Source: Thiocystis violascens DSM 198
Lineage (GTDB): Bacteria > Pseudomonadota > Gammaproteobacteria > Chromatiales > Chromatiaceae
Length of the DNA stretch: 64,000 bases
NCBI RefSeq assembly: GCF_000227745.2
Contig: NC_018012.1
Span: 2,464,501 to 2,528,500, forward strand
Direction of reading: 5' to 3'
Both the position numbers and the translations under genes were made by a program. A model generated the notes under the pieces. The model was given only the letters and a program-made list of their open reading frames with translations. It was not told the origin of the DNA and made no database searches. Below, piece by piece: positions 1 to 9,604 of this stretch. Numbering within the stretch: position 1 is the stretch's first letter; every line of letters starts with the position of its first letter.

Positions 1-1180
1 GCTCGCGCCGCTGTTCCGCCATCCGATGACGCGCCCGAGCGAGCCGCTGACCGAGCGCGTCCAGCATCATCCCCGCCCGTTCCAGCCGTCGCTCCGGCGA
101 GACCGCACCCAGTCGCGCCACGACGGGGCGGAGCCGGTTCCGCGCGCCCCCCAGCCGCTCCGTCATAAGTGTCAGCAGGCGCTGTTGAGCGAAATCCAGA
201 CGCTGCGACTGTTGCTGCAAACGGGCGGCCGGATGCAGCAGCCCCAGATGGCGCACCGCGCCCGCCAGTCGTTGACGGACGCGGTCGAAGCGACGTTGCT
301 GAACATCGGCCAGACGCACGGACAGCGCGGTCAATCGCTGCCGGACATGCTCGGACGAGGGCGCGACCAGTTCGGCCGCCGCCGAGGGCGTGGCCGCCCG
401 CCGGTCCGCCACCAGATCGGCGATGGTGAAATCGCTCTCGTGACCGACTCCGCTGACCACCGGGATCGCGGAGGCGCGAATCGCCCGCGCCAGCAACTCG
501 TCGTTGAAGGCGTTGAGATCTTCCAGCGAACCGCCGCCGCGCGCCAGGATCAGCACATCGCAGTCGGCGCGGGCATTGGCGAGCGCCAGCGCGGCGATCA
601 GGGACGCGACCGCCGCCTCGCCCTGGACCTGCGCGGGATAAATGAGTACCGGCAGGGCGCCGAAACGCCGCTTGAGCACCGCGAGCAGATCGCGCACCGC
701 CGCGCCCGAGGGCGAGGTAATCAGGCCCACCTGACGCGGAAAGGCCGGCAGCGGACGCTTGATCGCCTCCGCGAACAAACCCTCGCTGGCAAGCCGCTGT
801 CTCAGCCGCTCGAACGCCAAACGCAGCGCGCCCTCGCCGCCCGGCTCCAGGTGCTCGACCACCAACTGGAAATCGCCGCGCGGCTCATAGAGCGTGACCC
901 GCACACGCGCCAGAACCTGCTGGCCGTTCGCGGGTTTAAACGGCAGCAACAGCCGCTTGGCGCGGAACATGGCGCAACGCACCTGGGCCGCTTCGTCCTT
1001 GAGACTGAAATACAGATGTCCCGAAGCGGGCTGCGCCAAATTCGAGATCTCGCCCCGCACCCACAGCAGCGGGAAACTGCCATCGAGCACGGCCCGCACC
1101 TCGCTGGCGAGACGCGCCACGCTGTAGATGTCGCGGGAAAAATCAAGTCCCGCGTCAGTGGCGGTTTTCCGTGCGGTCAA
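1..1180 (-). CDS. xseA: Exodeoxyribonuclease VII large subunit, C-terminus cut by window edge
   Basis: Large subunit of exonuclease VII, which degrades single-stranded DNA into oligonucleotides in repair and mismatch correction together with XseB. About 393 residues are visible on the minus strand. The N-terminal OB-fold nucleic-acid binding part reads VRGEISNLAQPASGHLYFSLKD, and the catalytic core carries ILARGGGSLEDLNAFND and IPVVSGVGHESDFTIADLVA, all strongly conserved in the family. Full-length proteins are about 400-460 residues, so only the C-terminal tail is missing. I chose the TTG at 1180, since GGCGGAG lies five bases before it and no ATG exists in frame; TTG at 1183 is an alternative. 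The stop of the upstream chemoreceptor gene lies 60 bases away. The identity is secure; the start is less so. Confidence 0.93.
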   Translation of the reverse strand, partial: MTARKTATDAGLDFSRDIYSVARLASEVRAVLDGSFPLLWVRGEISNLAQPASGHLYFSLKDEAAQVRCAMFRAKRLLLPFKPANGQQVLARVRVTLYEPRGDFQLVVEHLEPGGEGALRLAFERLRQRLASEGLFAEAIKRPLPAFPRQVGLITSPSGAAVRDLLAVLKRRFGALPVLIYPAQVQGEAAVASLIAALALANARADCDVLILARGGGSLEDLNAFNDELLARAIRASAIPVVSGVGHESDFTIADLVADRRAATPSAAAELVAPSSEHVRQRLTALSVRLADVQQRRFDRVRQRLAGAVRHLGLLHPAARLQQQSQRLDFAQQRLLTLMTERLGGARNRLRPVVARLGAVSPERRLERAGMMLDALGQRLARARHRMAEQRRE

Positions 1181-1240
1181 CAAGACTCCGCCCGGGCGGC
1201 CTGCCTGATCGCCTCCGTCGCCCTGAGACGGGTCATCGCC

Positions 1241-2953
1241 TCAAGCGCGGTAGCCAATCCGAAACCCACCCCAGTGGCGTCCTTTGACATAGACGGGCGC
1301 CGAGATGTCATGAAGAATCTCGCCCGTATCGCGCCGATAGGTCTGAATCAGGAAGGGTAATTCATGCACCCCGCATTGTTTGCCCACCGGGTCGTCGAAA
1401 CGACGTTTGGTCCGGTTGTACGGCATGTCGCGTGCTTCGTCACCCGTCAGCGGCTGTGAAAAACGCCTGTTGTGAGTCGGAACATAGCCGCTGCGATCAC
1501 AACCGATAGCATAGGTTATTTGGGTGTCGCGCTCCAGAATCGGCTCCTGAACGCGGGGAAACAGCCGGTCGGTCAGGGCGTCGAAATCGGTAGAGAATTT
1601 TTGCGGCCTGGTATTGGGGATCGGGCGATACGTCGGATCGAACAGCGCCTCTTCGCTCACCTCTCTGGCCGATATCGCGTGTTCCAGCACCCTGCCCACC
1701 TCCTCGGCCGCCTGCTGCACGATCGACGGCATGCGCTGATGGACTGCCCTTGCCTGGTTACCCGCATTGCCAAGACGAAAGACGTTGCTGATTTCATGCA
1801 GATTGGCGGCCAGTCCTTCGAGCCCCTGAGCCTCCTGGAGCGAGTTGGCCGCACCAACGGCGTTACGTTCGATCATGCCCATGATTTCATGCACATGCTC
1901 CAACACATGGTCGGCCTCGCGGCTTTGATGAGCAATCGCGGTCGCGATTTCGGCGATGCGCGCCATATTCTGTTCCGCGCCCTGATTGATGCGTTCGAGC
2001 GAACCGGCCGCCTGCCGGGCCAAATCAGCACCGGCATGGGCCTGATCGCTGCCCGCGCGGATCGCCACGATAGCGGCGCGGGTTTCGTTCTGGATGGCGG
2101 CGATCATGGAACTGATCTCGCTGGTGGCGGAGGCCGTGCGTTCGGCGAGCTTTCTCACCTCGTCGGCGACCACCGCAAAGCCGCGTCCCTGTTCGCCGGC
2201 ACGCGCCGCCTCGATGGCGGCATTGAGCGCCAATAGATTGGTCTGCTCGGCAATCTCACGGATCACGCTGACGATGCCGCCGATCGCCTGCGAGCGATCT
2301 CCCAGCGCAGCGATCACCTGAGCGGACTCTTCGACCGATTCGGCGATGCGGTCGATCTCGGTCGATGCCGCCGACACCGCCTGCGTTCCTTCCTGTGAAA
2401 GATCCCGCGCATCCTGTGCATTATCAGCCGTTTTGGTCGCATGATCGGCGACGGCATTGACTCCAGCCGTCATCTGCTCAATGACCTGCGCCAGACTGAG
2501 CGACGCCTGCCGTTGATCATTCGAGCCGTCCGCCACGATGCGGGCATGGTCGGCCATCACATCGGCGGCGTCCGCCACCCGCTGCGCGTCGAAGATCACC
2601 TTGCCGATAATGCCCTGAAAACTCTCGATGAGCATATTGAAGCGCTCGACGCAGACACCGACTGGGCCGGCGGAGACGGGGGCACGGCGCGCGAGATCGC
2701 CGTCCAGGTGCATGCCTTGCAGTGTAGAGGCGAGAGCCGCCAGCGGACGGCCGATCCATTGTTGCAGGATGAGTGAGGAAATGACTGCGATGCACCCGCC
2801 GAGCAGTGCGTCACCGATCAGCGCCTGGAGTGACAGCTCGCCCATCAGCATCGTAAAGATCACCGCACCGATTCCCGATAAAACGCCGATGATGGCGCCA
2901 ATTAACCAGAATGCCATAATGACCACCACCATCATCATCATGGCCTTGGCCAT
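1241..2953 (-). CDS. Methyl-accepting chemotaxis protein with C-terminal cache-like domain
   Basis: Chemoreceptor that would signal through CheW and CheA to the flagellar motor or another output. Two hydrophobic segments (about residues 7-36 and 42-64) lie close together with almost no periplasmic loop, so ligand sensing outside the membrane is unlikely. The conserved cytoplasmic hairpin tip is at about residues 231-273 ([20 protein letters not shown]). After the coiled coil comes a C-terminal domain of about 130 residues with [23 protein letters not shown] and [11 protein letters not shown]. This resembles the cache-like domain found in some Pseudomonas receptors and probably senses an intracellular signal. 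No CheR-binding pentapeptide is seen at the C-terminus. The methionine-rich start (MAKAMMMM) leaves the exact start open. No che genes are nearby. Confidence 0.9.
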   Translation of the reverse strand: MAKAMMMMVVVIMAFWLIGAIIGVLSGIGAVIFTMLMGELSLQALIGDALLGGCIAVISSLILQQWIGRPLAALASTLQGMHLDGDLARRAPVSAGPVGVCVERFNMLIESFQGIIGKVIFDAQRVADAADVMADHARIVADGSNDQRQASLSLAQVIEQMTAGVNAVADHATKTADNAQDARDLSQEGTQAVSAASTEIDRIAESVEESAQVIAALGDRSQAIGGIVSVIREIAEQTNLLALNAAIEAARAGEQGRGFAVVADEVRKLAERTASATSEISSMIAAIQNETRAAIVAIRAGSDQAHAGADLARQAAGSLERINQGAEQNMARIAEIATAIAHQSREADHVLEHVHEIMGMIERNAVGAANSLQEAQGLEGLAANLHEISNVFRLGNAGNQARAVHQRMPSIVQQAAEEVGRVLEHAISAREVSEEALFDPTYRPIPNTRPQKFSTDFDALTDRLFPRVQEPILERDTQITYAIGCDRSGYVPTHNRRFSQPLTGDEARDMPYNRTKRRFDDPVGKQCGVHELPFLIQTYRRDTGEILHDISAPVYVKGRHWGGFRIGYRA

Positions 2954-3195
2954 GAAACTGGTGCGTCCGGTTGGGCCGCGACAAGGCCCTTAACCATCCG
3001 ACACCCCTTGAATAAAGTCCAGGCGCAACACGAATCCGAGCATTGAAGCGTCAAAAAACTCGCTGCCCGGTTAGTCTCGCGGCTCACCCGCGGCCTGCGC
3101 CGTCTGAAGCGGCGCCTGAAAAACGACCTGCCGTTGTCCGCCTTTCATCACCCATGAATTACTGGTAAATGGTGAGCTAACATTATAAAAGCAAG

Positions 3196-3224
3196 TTTAC
3201 CACTCGGATTTGAAATCCTATACT
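3196..3224 (+). promoter_or_regulatory. Probable sigma-70 promoter of guaB
   Basis: TTTACC (3196-3201) and TATACT (3219-3224) are separated by 17 bases and lie about 50 bases before the guaB ATG. Both hexamers differ from consensus by one or two positions. The rest of the intergenic stretch from 2954 holds no gene I can support. Confidence 0.5.
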
Positions 3225-3273
3225 CACGGGTTAATTTCCAGCCTTTGGAAACGATCCGCGGAGCCTGATTCCC

Positions 3274-4740
3274 ATGCGCCTGATCCAGGAAGCACTGACC
3301 TTCGACGATGTCCTCCTTGTCCCCGCCCATTCCAGGGTGCTCCCGAACGAGGTGGATTTCCACACCAAGCTGACCCGCGGAATCGAACTGCGGATTCCCC
3401 TGGTCTCGGCCGCCATGGATACCGTCACCGAGGCCCGACTGGCGATTGCCATGGCGCTGGAAGGCGGCATCGGCATCATCCACAAGAACATGAACGCCGA
3501 ACGTCAGGCCCGCGAGGTGCTGGCGGTCAAGAAATACGAGAGCGGCATCATCCGCAATCCCATCACGGTGGCGCCGGATGTCAGTGTCCGCGAGGTACTT
3601 GCGCTTACCCACGCCAATAACATCTCCGGCGTCCCGGTCACCGAGAACGGCAAACTGGTCGGCATCGTCACCGGACGCGATCTGCGTTTCGAGACCCGCA
3701 TGAGCGCGCCGGTGTCGGCCATCATGACCCCCCAGGAGCGTCTGGTCACGGTGCGCGAGGGCGCCAGTCGCGAGGATGTAGTGAGCCTGCTGCACAAGCA
3801 CCGAATCGAGAAGGTGCTGGTGGTCAATGACCGTTTCGAGCTGCGCGGACTGATCACCGTCAAGGATATTCAGAAGGCGAAGGACTTCCCCAAAGCCTCG
3901 CGCGATTCGCACGAACGGCTGCGCTGCGGCGCGGCGGTCAGTGTCGGGCGGGGCACCGAGGAGCGTATCGCCGCGCTGGTCGAGGCCGGGGTCGACGTGG
4001 TCGTGGTCGATACCGCACACGGTCACTCGCAGGGCGTGCTCGATCGCGTGAAGTGGGTCAAGACCCACTACCCCGATCTCCAGGTCATCGGCGGCAATAT
4101 CGCCACCGCCGACGCCGCGCGGGCGTTGCGCGACGCGGGCGCGGATGCAGTGAAGGTCGGCATTGGACCAGGTTCAATTTGCACCACCCGCATCGTCGCC
4201 GGCGTCGGCGTCCCGCAGATTACGGCGGTCTCCAATGTCACCGAGGCGCTGGAAGGCAGCGGAGTGCCGGTGATCGCCGATGGCGGTCTGCGCTATTCGG
4301 GCGATGTCGCCAAGGTGATCGCCGCCGGTGCGCACAGCGTCATGATCGGCGGCATGTTCGCCGGCACTGACGAGGCGCCGGGCGAGGTCGAGATCTATCA
4401 GGGGCGTTCCTACAAGTCCTATCGCGGCATGGGCTCGCTGGGCGCCATGGGTTCCTCCGAGGGCTCCAGCGACCGCTATTTCCAGGAAGACACCGAGAAG
4501 GAAAAGCTGGTGCCCGAGGGTATCGAGGGGCGCGTTCCCTACAAGGGCAGCCTGATCAACGTGATCCATCAACTGGTCGGCGGTCTGGGCTCCAGTATGG
4601 GCTATACCGGCTGCGCCACCATTGAGGAGATGCGCACCAAGCCGGAGTTCGTTCGCGTCAGCTCGGCGGGGATGCGCGAGTCGCATGTGCATGATGTGCA
4701 GATTACGAAGGAAGCGCCGAATTATCGCATCGACAATTAA
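3274..4740 (+). CDS. guaB: Inosine-5'-monophosphate dehydrogenase
   Basis: Oxidises IMP to XMP with NAD+, the first committed step to guanine nucleotides. The 488-residue length is normal. The TIM-barrel is interrupted by a pair of CBS domains at about residues 95-205. The catalytic loop [11 protein letters not shown] places the nucleophilic cysteine at residue 303. The phosphate-binding stretch [17 protein letters not shown] and the flap [10 protein letters not shown] are intact. GGAG precedes the ATG by about a dozen bases, and a sigma-70-like promoter is just upstream. guaA, its usual neighbour, is 1.3 kb downstream on the same strand, with two accessory genes between. The stop codon overlaps the first inverted end of a repeat element. 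Confidence 0.98.
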   Translation: MRLIQEALTFDDVLLVPAHSRVLPNEVDFHTKLTRGIELRIPLVSAAMDTVTEARLAIAMALEGGIGIIHKNMNAERQAREVLAVKKYESGIIRNPITVAPDVSVREVLALTHANNISGVPVTENGKLVGIVTGRDLRFETRMSAPVSAIMTPQERLVTVREGASREDVVSLLHKHRIEKVLVVNDRFELRGLITVKDIQKAKDFPKASRDSHERLRCGAAVSVGRGTEERIAALVEAGVDVVVVDTAHGHSQGVLDRVKWVKTHYPDLQVIGGNIATADAARALRDAGADAVKVGIGPGSICTTRIVAGVGVPQITAVSNVTEALEGSGVPVIADGGLRYSGDVAKVIAAGAHSVMIGGMFAGTDEAPGEVEIYQGRSYKSYRGMGSLGAMGSSEGSSDRYFQEDTEKEKLVPEGIEGRVPYKGSLINVIHQLVGGLGSSMGYTGCATIEEMRTKPEFVRVSSAGMRESHVHDVQITKEAPNYRIDN

Positions 4741-4926
4741 ACCGTGTTCGGTGCGGCTAGCTCGCTTCGTGCTTGGGATCGACCTCGGTTGATCCCTCGA
4801 ACGTCGGAGCGGACACGGTTTAAGTATTTTATTTTTCTATTTAAACCGCGTACCACCGAACGTTGGGGTCACTCTGGACCCTGGATTCACGCACGTCGAT
4901 GCATCAGGCTCCAAAACGCGGTTTAA
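4737..4926. repeat. Pair of ~86-bp palindrome-ended elements behind guaB
   Basis: Unit 1 (4737-4823) begins TTAAACCGTGT and ends ACACGGTTTAA, a perfect 11-bp inverted pair. Unit 2 (4841-4926) begins TTAAACCGCGT and ends ACGCGGTTTAA, again perfect. A 17-bp AT-rich spacer separates them, and the facing ends can themselves pair around it. The guaB stop lies inside the first end, and the Uma2 ribosome binding site follows the last. A second pair of the same design is at 7630-7823. The interiors show no obvious similarity. Confidence 0.85.
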
Positions 4927-4943
4927 CGAGGGAGGCGGCGGAC

Positions 4944-5564
4944 ATGTACACCCAACTCCAATACGAACAACACGATGACCGACCGACCGAGGATCACATC
5001 GTCCACCTCTCGGGCCTGAGTTGGGATGACTATGAGCGCCTGCTCGACATGCGCGGCGATCATTCGGCGCCGCGCATTGCCTATCTGGAGGGAGTCGTCG
5101 AGATCATGAGTCCATCCCGCACCCACGAGGCGCTCAAGTCATTGATCGGCTGTCTGGTCGAAACCTACTGCCTGGAACGCGACATCCCTTTCTCCGTCCT
5201 CGGCTCCTGGACGCTGAAGTCGGCCGATCGCACCCGGGGCGCCGAGCCGGACGAGTGTTATATCTTCGGCGACCCGGAGCGCGAGCGCCCGCACCTGGCC
5301 ATCGAGGTCGTCTGGACCTCGGGGCGCATCGACAAACTCGACATCTACCGTAAGCTCGGCGTGGCCGAGATCTGGTACTGGCGCAAGGGCCGGATTCAGC
5401 CCTACGGACTGCGCGACGAGCGCTATGTTCCGCTCGTCGCGAGCGAAGCACTGCCTGGACTCGATCTGGATCTGCTCATGTCCTTTCTCGACCGCCCGAC
5501 GACCTACGAAGCGATCCGAGCCTATCGGGAAGCGTTGCGGCTCGCACTGCCACGGGAGCATTGA
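4944..5564 (+). CDS. Uma2 family (DUF820) PD-(D/E)XK putative nuclease
   Basis: Member of the Uma2/DUF820 family, a restriction-endonuclease-like fold whose biological role is largely unknown. The 206 residues include LEGVVEIMSPSRTHE, then the PD-like acidic site EPDECYIF and the E-x-V strand AIEVVWTSGRIDKLDIY, followed by LGVAEIWYW. This is the order of the family's active-site residues. The ATG at 4944 is preceded by GGAGG nine bases upstream; the longer reading from 4863 would run through the repeat element and is unlikely. The stop is five bases from the DUF29 start, so the two are probably cotranscribed. Both look like accessory genes placed between guaB and guaA. Confidence 0.88.
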   Translation: MYTQLQYEQHDDRPTEDHIVHLSGLSWDDYERLLDMRGDHSAPRIAYLEGVVEIMSPSRTHEALKSLIGCLVETYCLERDIPFSVLGSWTLKSADRTRGAEPDECYIFGDPERERPHLAIEVVWTSGRIDKLDIYRKLGVAEIWYWRKGRIQPYGLRDERYVPLVASEALPGLDLDLLMSFLDRPTTYEAIRAYREALRLALPREH

Positions 5565-5569
5565 AGGCG

Positions 5570-6046
5570 ATGAATCCCGCGGATCTCTATGATCGGGACG
5601 TCCGGGTCTGGGCGGAAACCCAGGTGCGTCTTCTCAAACAAGGCAGAATCCGCGAGTTGGACGTGGAGCATCTCGTCGCGGAGCTTGAAGACATGGGGAA
5701 AAGCCATCTTCGCGAACTGGAAAGTCGTTTTATCGTTCTGATCGCTCATTTGCTCAAATGGCAATTCCAATTGGAGACCCTGGCGGCTCAATGGCGGGAC
5801 TTTGAGGGAAAGAGTTGGCGCAAGACCATCATCGAGCAGCGCGTTCAACTCGCCTTCTTGCTCGATCAAGTGCCAAGCCTTAAACCAGCGCTTCAAGCGG
5901 CCATGGCGGCGGCGTATCCCGCGGCACGCCAGCTGACGATTAAGGAAACCAACTTGGCGCCAAAACTATTTCCGCCCACCTGCCCTTACGCGGTGGACCA
6001 ACTTCTTGACGAAGACTTCTATCCCGAGACCGAAGGACGCTCCTGA
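5570..6046 (+). CDS. DUF29 family protein
   Basis: A 158-residue DUF29 protein, of unknown function and common in multiple copies in cyanobacteria and purple bacteria. It shows the family's N-terminal pattern ([20 protein letters not shown]), the central [19 protein letters not shown] helix, and the later W-rich stretch with SWRKTI. It appears helical and soluble, without a signal peptide or membrane segment. The ATG at 5570 has GAAGG just upstream; a TTG at 5561 overlapping the Uma2 stop is the alternative. It ends five bases before guaA, so transcription from the guaB side may pass through it into guaA. Confidence 0.85.
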   Translation: MNPADLYDRDVRVWAETQVRLLKQGRIRELDVEHLVAELEDMGKSHLRELESRFIVLIAHLLKWQFQLETLAAQWRDFEGKSWRKTIIEQRVQLAFLLDQVPSLKPALQAAMAAAYPAARQLTIKETNLAPKLFPPTCPYAVDQLLDEDFYPETEGRS

Positions 6047-6051
6047 ACCCC

Positions 6052-7626
6052 ATGCCCAACATCCACGCCGACCGCATCCTGATCCTGGACTTCGGATCTC
6101 AATACACCCAGTTGATCGCCCGGCGCGTGCGCGAGGCCGGGGTCTATTGCGAACTCCACCCTTACGACCTGGATGCCCAGGCCATCCGCGATTTCGCACC
6201 CAGCGGGGTGATCCTCTCGGGCGGGCCGCAATCCGTCCATGAGGCCGAAACGCCGCGCGCCGATCCGCTGGTGTTCGACCTCCAGGTACCGGTGCTGGGC
6301 ATCTGTTACGGCCTGCAAACCATGACCGCGCAGCTCGGCGGCGAAGTCGTCCCGGCGACCCATCGCGAATATGGCTATGCCCAAGTCCGCGCGCGCGGGC
6401 ACTCGCGGCTGCTACGCGATATCGAGGATCACGCCAGCCCCGAGGGCTACGGACTCCTGGATGTCTGGATGAGCCACGGCGACCGCGTGGAATCGCTGCC
6501 GCCGGGCTTTCAGGTCATCGCCGAAACCGAGAACGCCCCGCTGGCCGGAATCGCCGACGAGGAGCGCCGCTTCTATGGGGTGCAGTTCCATCCCGAGGTC
6601 ACGCATACCCGCCAGGGTCAGCGGATCATCGAACGCTTCGTGCACGAGATCTGCGGCTGCGGGCGTCTCTGGACGCCGGACAACATCATCGAGGACAGTC
6701 TCGCGACGATCCGCGCCCAGGTGGGCACCGACAAGGTTCTGCTCGGACTCTCCGGCGGCGTCGATTCCAGCGTGGTCGCCGCCCTCCTCCACCGCGCCAT
6801 CGGCGATCAACTCACCTGCGTCTTCGTCGACAACGGACTGCTGCGACTGGGTGAAGGCGATCAGGTGATGAGCACCTTTGCCCGTCACATGGGTGTGCGC
6901 GTGATCCGGGTCGATGCCGAGGAGCGCTTTCTCGGGCGGCTCAAGGGCGTGAGCGATCCGGAACAGAAACGCAAGATCATCGGCAATACCTTTATCGAGG
7001 TGTTCGACGACGAGGCCAGCAAGATCCAGGACGTGCAGTGGCTGGCGCAGGGCACCATCTACCCGGACGTGATCGAGTCCGCCGGCGCCAAGAGCGGCAA
7101 GGCCAAGGTCATCAAATCGCATCACAATGTCGGCGGACTGCCGGACGACATGAACCTCAAACTGGTCGAACCCCTGCGCGAGTTGTTCAAGGACGAGGTA
7201 CGCCGGATCGGGGTCGAACTGGGTCTGCCCTCCGAGATGGTCTATCGCCATCCCTTTCCCGGCCCCGGCCTTGGCGTGCGAATCCTGGGCGAAGTGCAGC
7301 GACACGACGCCCACACGCTCCGTCTGGCCGATCACATCTTCATCGAGGAACTGCGCCGGGCCGATCTTTATGACCAGGTCTCGCAAGCATTCGCGGTGTT
7401 TTTACCCGTGCGCTCGGTCGGCGTGGTCGGCGACAACCGCCAGTATGCCCATGTCATCGCCCTGCGCGCGGTCGAGACACTGGACTTCATGACCGCCCGC
7501 TGGGCGCATCTGCCCTATGAGTTTCTCGATCTGGTCTGCCGGCGCATCGTCAACGAAGTGCCCGGCGTCTCGCGCGTGGTGTATGACATCACCGGCAAGC
7601 CGCCGGGGACGATCGAGTGGGAGTAG
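6052..7626 (+). CDS. guaA: GMP synthase (glutamine-hydrolysing)
   Basis: Converts XMP to GMP using glutamine and ATP, completing the guanine branch begun by GuaB. The 524-residue length is normal. The N-terminal class I glutamine amidotransferase has its nucleophile in GICYGLQTM (Cys85) and its His/Glu pair in FHPEVTH (His180, Glu182). The ATP pyrophosphatase domain has the P-loop SGGVDSS at residues 234-240. The C-terminal dimerisation domain starts near FPGPGLGVR, and the protein ends [10 protein letters not shown] as in other family members. It lies five bases behind the DUF29 gene and directly before a second pair of TTAAACCG-ended elements. Confidence 0.98.
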   Translation: MPNIHADRILILDFGSQYTQLIARRVREAGVYCELHPYDLDAQAIRDFAPSGVILSGGPQSVHEAETPRADPLVFDLQVPVLGICYGLQTMTAQLGGEVVPATHREYGYAQVRARGHSRLLRDIEDHASPEGYGLLDVWMSHGDRVESLPPGFQVIAETENAPLAGIADEERRFYGVQFHPEVTHTRQGQRIIERFVHEICGCGRLWTPDNIIEDSLATIRAQVGTDKVLLGLSGGVDSSVVAALLHRAIGDQLTCVFVDNGLLRLGEGDQVMSTFARHMGVRVIRVDAEERFLGRLKGVSDPEQKRKIIGNTFIEVFDDEASKIQDVQWLAQGTIYPDVIESAGAKSGKAKVIKSHHNVGGLPDDMNLKLVEPLRELFKDEVRRIGVELGLPSEMVYRHPFPGPGLGVRILGEVQRHDAHTLRLADHIFIEELRRADLYDQVSQAFAVFLPVRSVGVVGDNRQYAHVIALRAVETLDFMTARWAHLPYEFLDLVCRRIVNEVPGVSRVVYDITGKPPGTIEWE

Positions 7627-7629
7627 CCG

Positions 7630-7823
7630 TTAAACCGCGCCCAGAGTGAGAAACGTAGTTTCGTGGTCTTCCCCAGTTTTGTGCTACGACGGACGGTCGG
7701 CGAGGCGCGGTTTAAAATGATTTTTAAAATTAAATATTTAAACCGCGTCAGCGCCGATGCTCGTTGGCTCGCGCGAGGCCGAACGAATCTAAAAACGACG
7801 CATACCGTTCCGGACGCGGTTTA
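7630..7823. repeat. Second pair of ~86-bp palindrome-ended elements, behind guaA
   Basis: Unit 1 (7630-7715) is bounded by TTAAACCGCGC and GCGCGGTTTAA, a perfect 11-bp inverted pair. Unit 2 (7739-7823) is bounded by TAAACCGCGTC and GACGCGGTTTA. The spacer is a very AT-rich stretch of about 22 bp. The layout copies the pair behind guaB and begins three bases after the guaA stop. Nothing else is seen from 7824 to 7908. Confidence 0.85.
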
Positions 7824-7908
7824 GACGCAAAAAGATCGCATTTTCCAACGCCTGAAGACAGGCCGACGCGATGCAACAAGATCCGCGATATTCTCTTCTC
7901 GTCGCTGG

Positions 7909-8687
7909 TCAAGACGGAGCAGCGGAGCGCAGCACCTCGACCTGCGCCACACTGAGTCCGGTGGCCTGCGCGATCTGCCCATCGCTGAGCACGCCTAACT
8001 GGATCAGGTTGCGGGCGGTTTCCTGACGGCCTTTTTGCAGTCCGAGCCGCTCGCCTTCCTCACGGCCTTCCTGACGACCTTTCTGCATCCCGATCTGTTC
8101 GCCCTCCTCTCGTGCCTCCTTGAGCAGGGACGCCTCGTCGCGCAGCGCCCGCTCGCGCACGAACGCCAGCCGTCGCGCTTCGTCGTCGGCGCTCAGCCGA
8201 CGCACCTGATTGAGCGCCTCGCGGATCGGCGCATGCTCGATTTCGGCCATGGTTTGCTCCTCTCGCCAATGCTCGAAAAAGTTGATCCAGTCACGCAATG
8301 GACCCGTTTCCTGTCGCAGACGATCCGCCTTTTTCAATTCGATCAGGGTCAACTGGAGTCGGTTCCAGAGCGTGACTTGGGGTTGATGCGCGTCGCGCAT
8401 CTCGAAACGCCAGAGAGCTTGCGCGCATTGTTCGGAATTGGCGATAAAAAGGTCGAAGTCCAACAGGTGGATCCCGACCGCCGCGCGCAGGGTGTCATAA
8501 TGTATTTGCCGCGCAGTTCCTCGGCACGGATGCCGGGATTGAGGATCTCGACTGCGCGGATTTCGGGCAGGTCCGGGCGTAGGTCGTTGATCAAGGCGAC
8601 CAGCAATGAGGGGTCTTCGCCGAAGATGCGTTTGAAGACGTAGTCGTTCTTGGGGTCGAGCAGGTCGGCGGCGGAGACGCTGGACAT
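7909..8687 (-). pseudogene. Rpn/PD-(D/E)XK nuclease-family transposase, internally deleted
   Basis: The N-terminal piece, starting at the ATG at 8687, has the family opening LLDPKNDYVFKRIFGED and continues to EILNPGIRAEELRGKYI. Near 8498 it jumps, out of frame, to a stretch reading YDTLRAAVGIHLLDFDLF, which normally lies about 60 residues further on. The missing part would contain the catalytic D and E-x-Q strands. The remaining C-terminal part has the usual charged coiled coil and a QKGR(Q/E)EG repeat, then a helix-turn-helix-like tail (LSDGQIAQATGLSVAQVE). It is therefore a non-functional copy of this widespread recombination-promoting nuclease family. Confidence 0.85.
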
Positions 8688-8854
8688 GACGGGGCGCGGG
8701 TGATACGGCGGATGCCGTGAGCGGTCACGGTAGCGCATTGGGCCGGCTCCGGTCAGTGCATCGCGCGATCGCCGAGAGGGGCGCGAGGGGCGCGAGGGGT
8801 AGTCGAACCGGCTCGCGCTAGTGCAACTGTGCGAAAGTCCCAAGACCGTCTCAG

Positions 8855-8920
8855 GTCGTTGTCGTTGTCGTAATCGTGATCTCGACATGGCGAATATTCG
8901 ATTACGACAACGACAACGAC
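8855..8920. repeat. Long perfect hairpin built of GACAAC-type hexamers
   Basis: Arms at 8855-8876 and 8899-8920 are perfect 22-bp inverted copies, with a 22-base loop. Each arm contains tandem hexamers of the GTCGTT / AACGAC type, and the right array continues to about 8932. No gene is seen from 8688 to 9061; this hairpin is the only clear structure there. Confidence 0.8.
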
Positions 8921-9061
8921 AACGACAACGAGGAGATGAGGCCCCGGTCTCGGAACTTGGGCAAGGCCACGGCGAGTCATCACGCGCGGCAGAGCCGCTC
9001 AAACGGGATGCCGGGGCGGAGCCCCGACACCAAAAAATACCCGCCCTTACCCGATTGGGCA

Positions 9062-9286
9062 CTATGGATTGGCAGCGGTACTCTGCTTGGACCGATAAAG
9101 CTCGGCTGCTTCAGGGGACTTCGATTTCCAAGTGTGTCCACAGTTGCCGCAACGGCATTCATATAGCCCCGACCCAAGTTCAGAAACTACCTCTACAGTG
9201 CGGAAGACATCGTTACTCAGTTTCTGTCGCGCGATGTTTTGGCCGTTAGCGTCGCGGCACTTGGAGCAATAGATATTAGAGGACAT
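9062..9286 (-). CDS. Small zinc-ribbon protein of unknown function
   Basis: A 74-residue protein with two cysteine pairs, YCSKCRD at residues 7-10 and CRCGNCGHTW near residues 44-49, which suggests a zinc ribbon. The tail is polar. The ATG has a strong ribosome binding site (GGAGG, nine bases upstream), which is why I consider it real. I cannot name the family. Upstream on the same strand is a very short reading frame and then a cluster of palindromes. The surrounding sequence is accessory and partly decayed, so this may be a stray gene from a mobile element. Confidence 0.55.
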   Translation of the reverse strand: MSSNIYCSKCRDANGQNIARQKLSNDVFRTVEVVSELGSGLYECRCGNCGHTWKSKSPEAAELYRSKQSTAANP

Positions 9287-9301
9287 TGAATTGATCCTCC
9301 G

Positions 9302-9361
9302 TCATCGGGATGGCACTACGTAATATTTAGGGAGTGCTCGCAGCCAGCGCTTAACGTTCAT
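9302..9361 (-). CDS. Possible 19-codon leader or fragment before the zinc-ribbon gene
   Basis: Reads MNVKRWLRALPKYYVVPSR and stops 15 bases before the zinc-ribbon ATG. GGAG lies eight bases before its ATG. It could be a translated leader, or the end of a longer frame running through the palindromes at 9394-9419. There is no homology evidence. Confidence 0.25.
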   Translation of the reverse strand: MNVKRWLRALPKYYVVPSR

Positions 9362-9393
9362 ATTCAGTTCTCCGTTTGTTGCCCAACCGGTGA

Positions 9394-9539
9394 TTATCAG
9401 GGCTACCCAGCCCTGATAAGCCGAAATTATCCGAAGTTTCATACAATATCGCCTGAATTTTCGGGGTATTGTGCCCCATCGGGACGCGGGCACCCTGATA
9501 ACCTGATAATTTCGGCATTGTCAGGCAAATTTGCCTGAC
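9394..9539. repeat. Cluster of nested palindromes
   Basis: Three structures lie together. TTATCAGGGCT (9394-9404) pairs with AGCCCTGATAA (9409-9419). GCCGAAATTATC (9420-9431) pairs with its exact inverse at 9505-9516. A perfect 20-bp palindrome lies at 9520-9539, with GTCAGGCAAA as its half-site. The outer inverted pair encloses about 73 bp, so this may be a small non-coding mobile element or the end of one. Confidence 0.6.
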
Positions 9540-9604
9540 ACTCCCCGTGTGGAGCTATTATCAAGCCCCGTAGTACCGCTCTCAAACCCCGCACCCACCC
9601 CGCC

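Noticed and set aside
26..1360. Long plus-strand open frame opposite xseA
   Set aside because: Arginine/glutamine-rich antisense reading of a well-conserved minus-strand gene; no family signal.
4863..4943. Longer N-terminus for the Uma2 protein
   Set aside because: It would translate the repeat element. The ATG at 4944 has a strong GGAGG and gives the normal family start.
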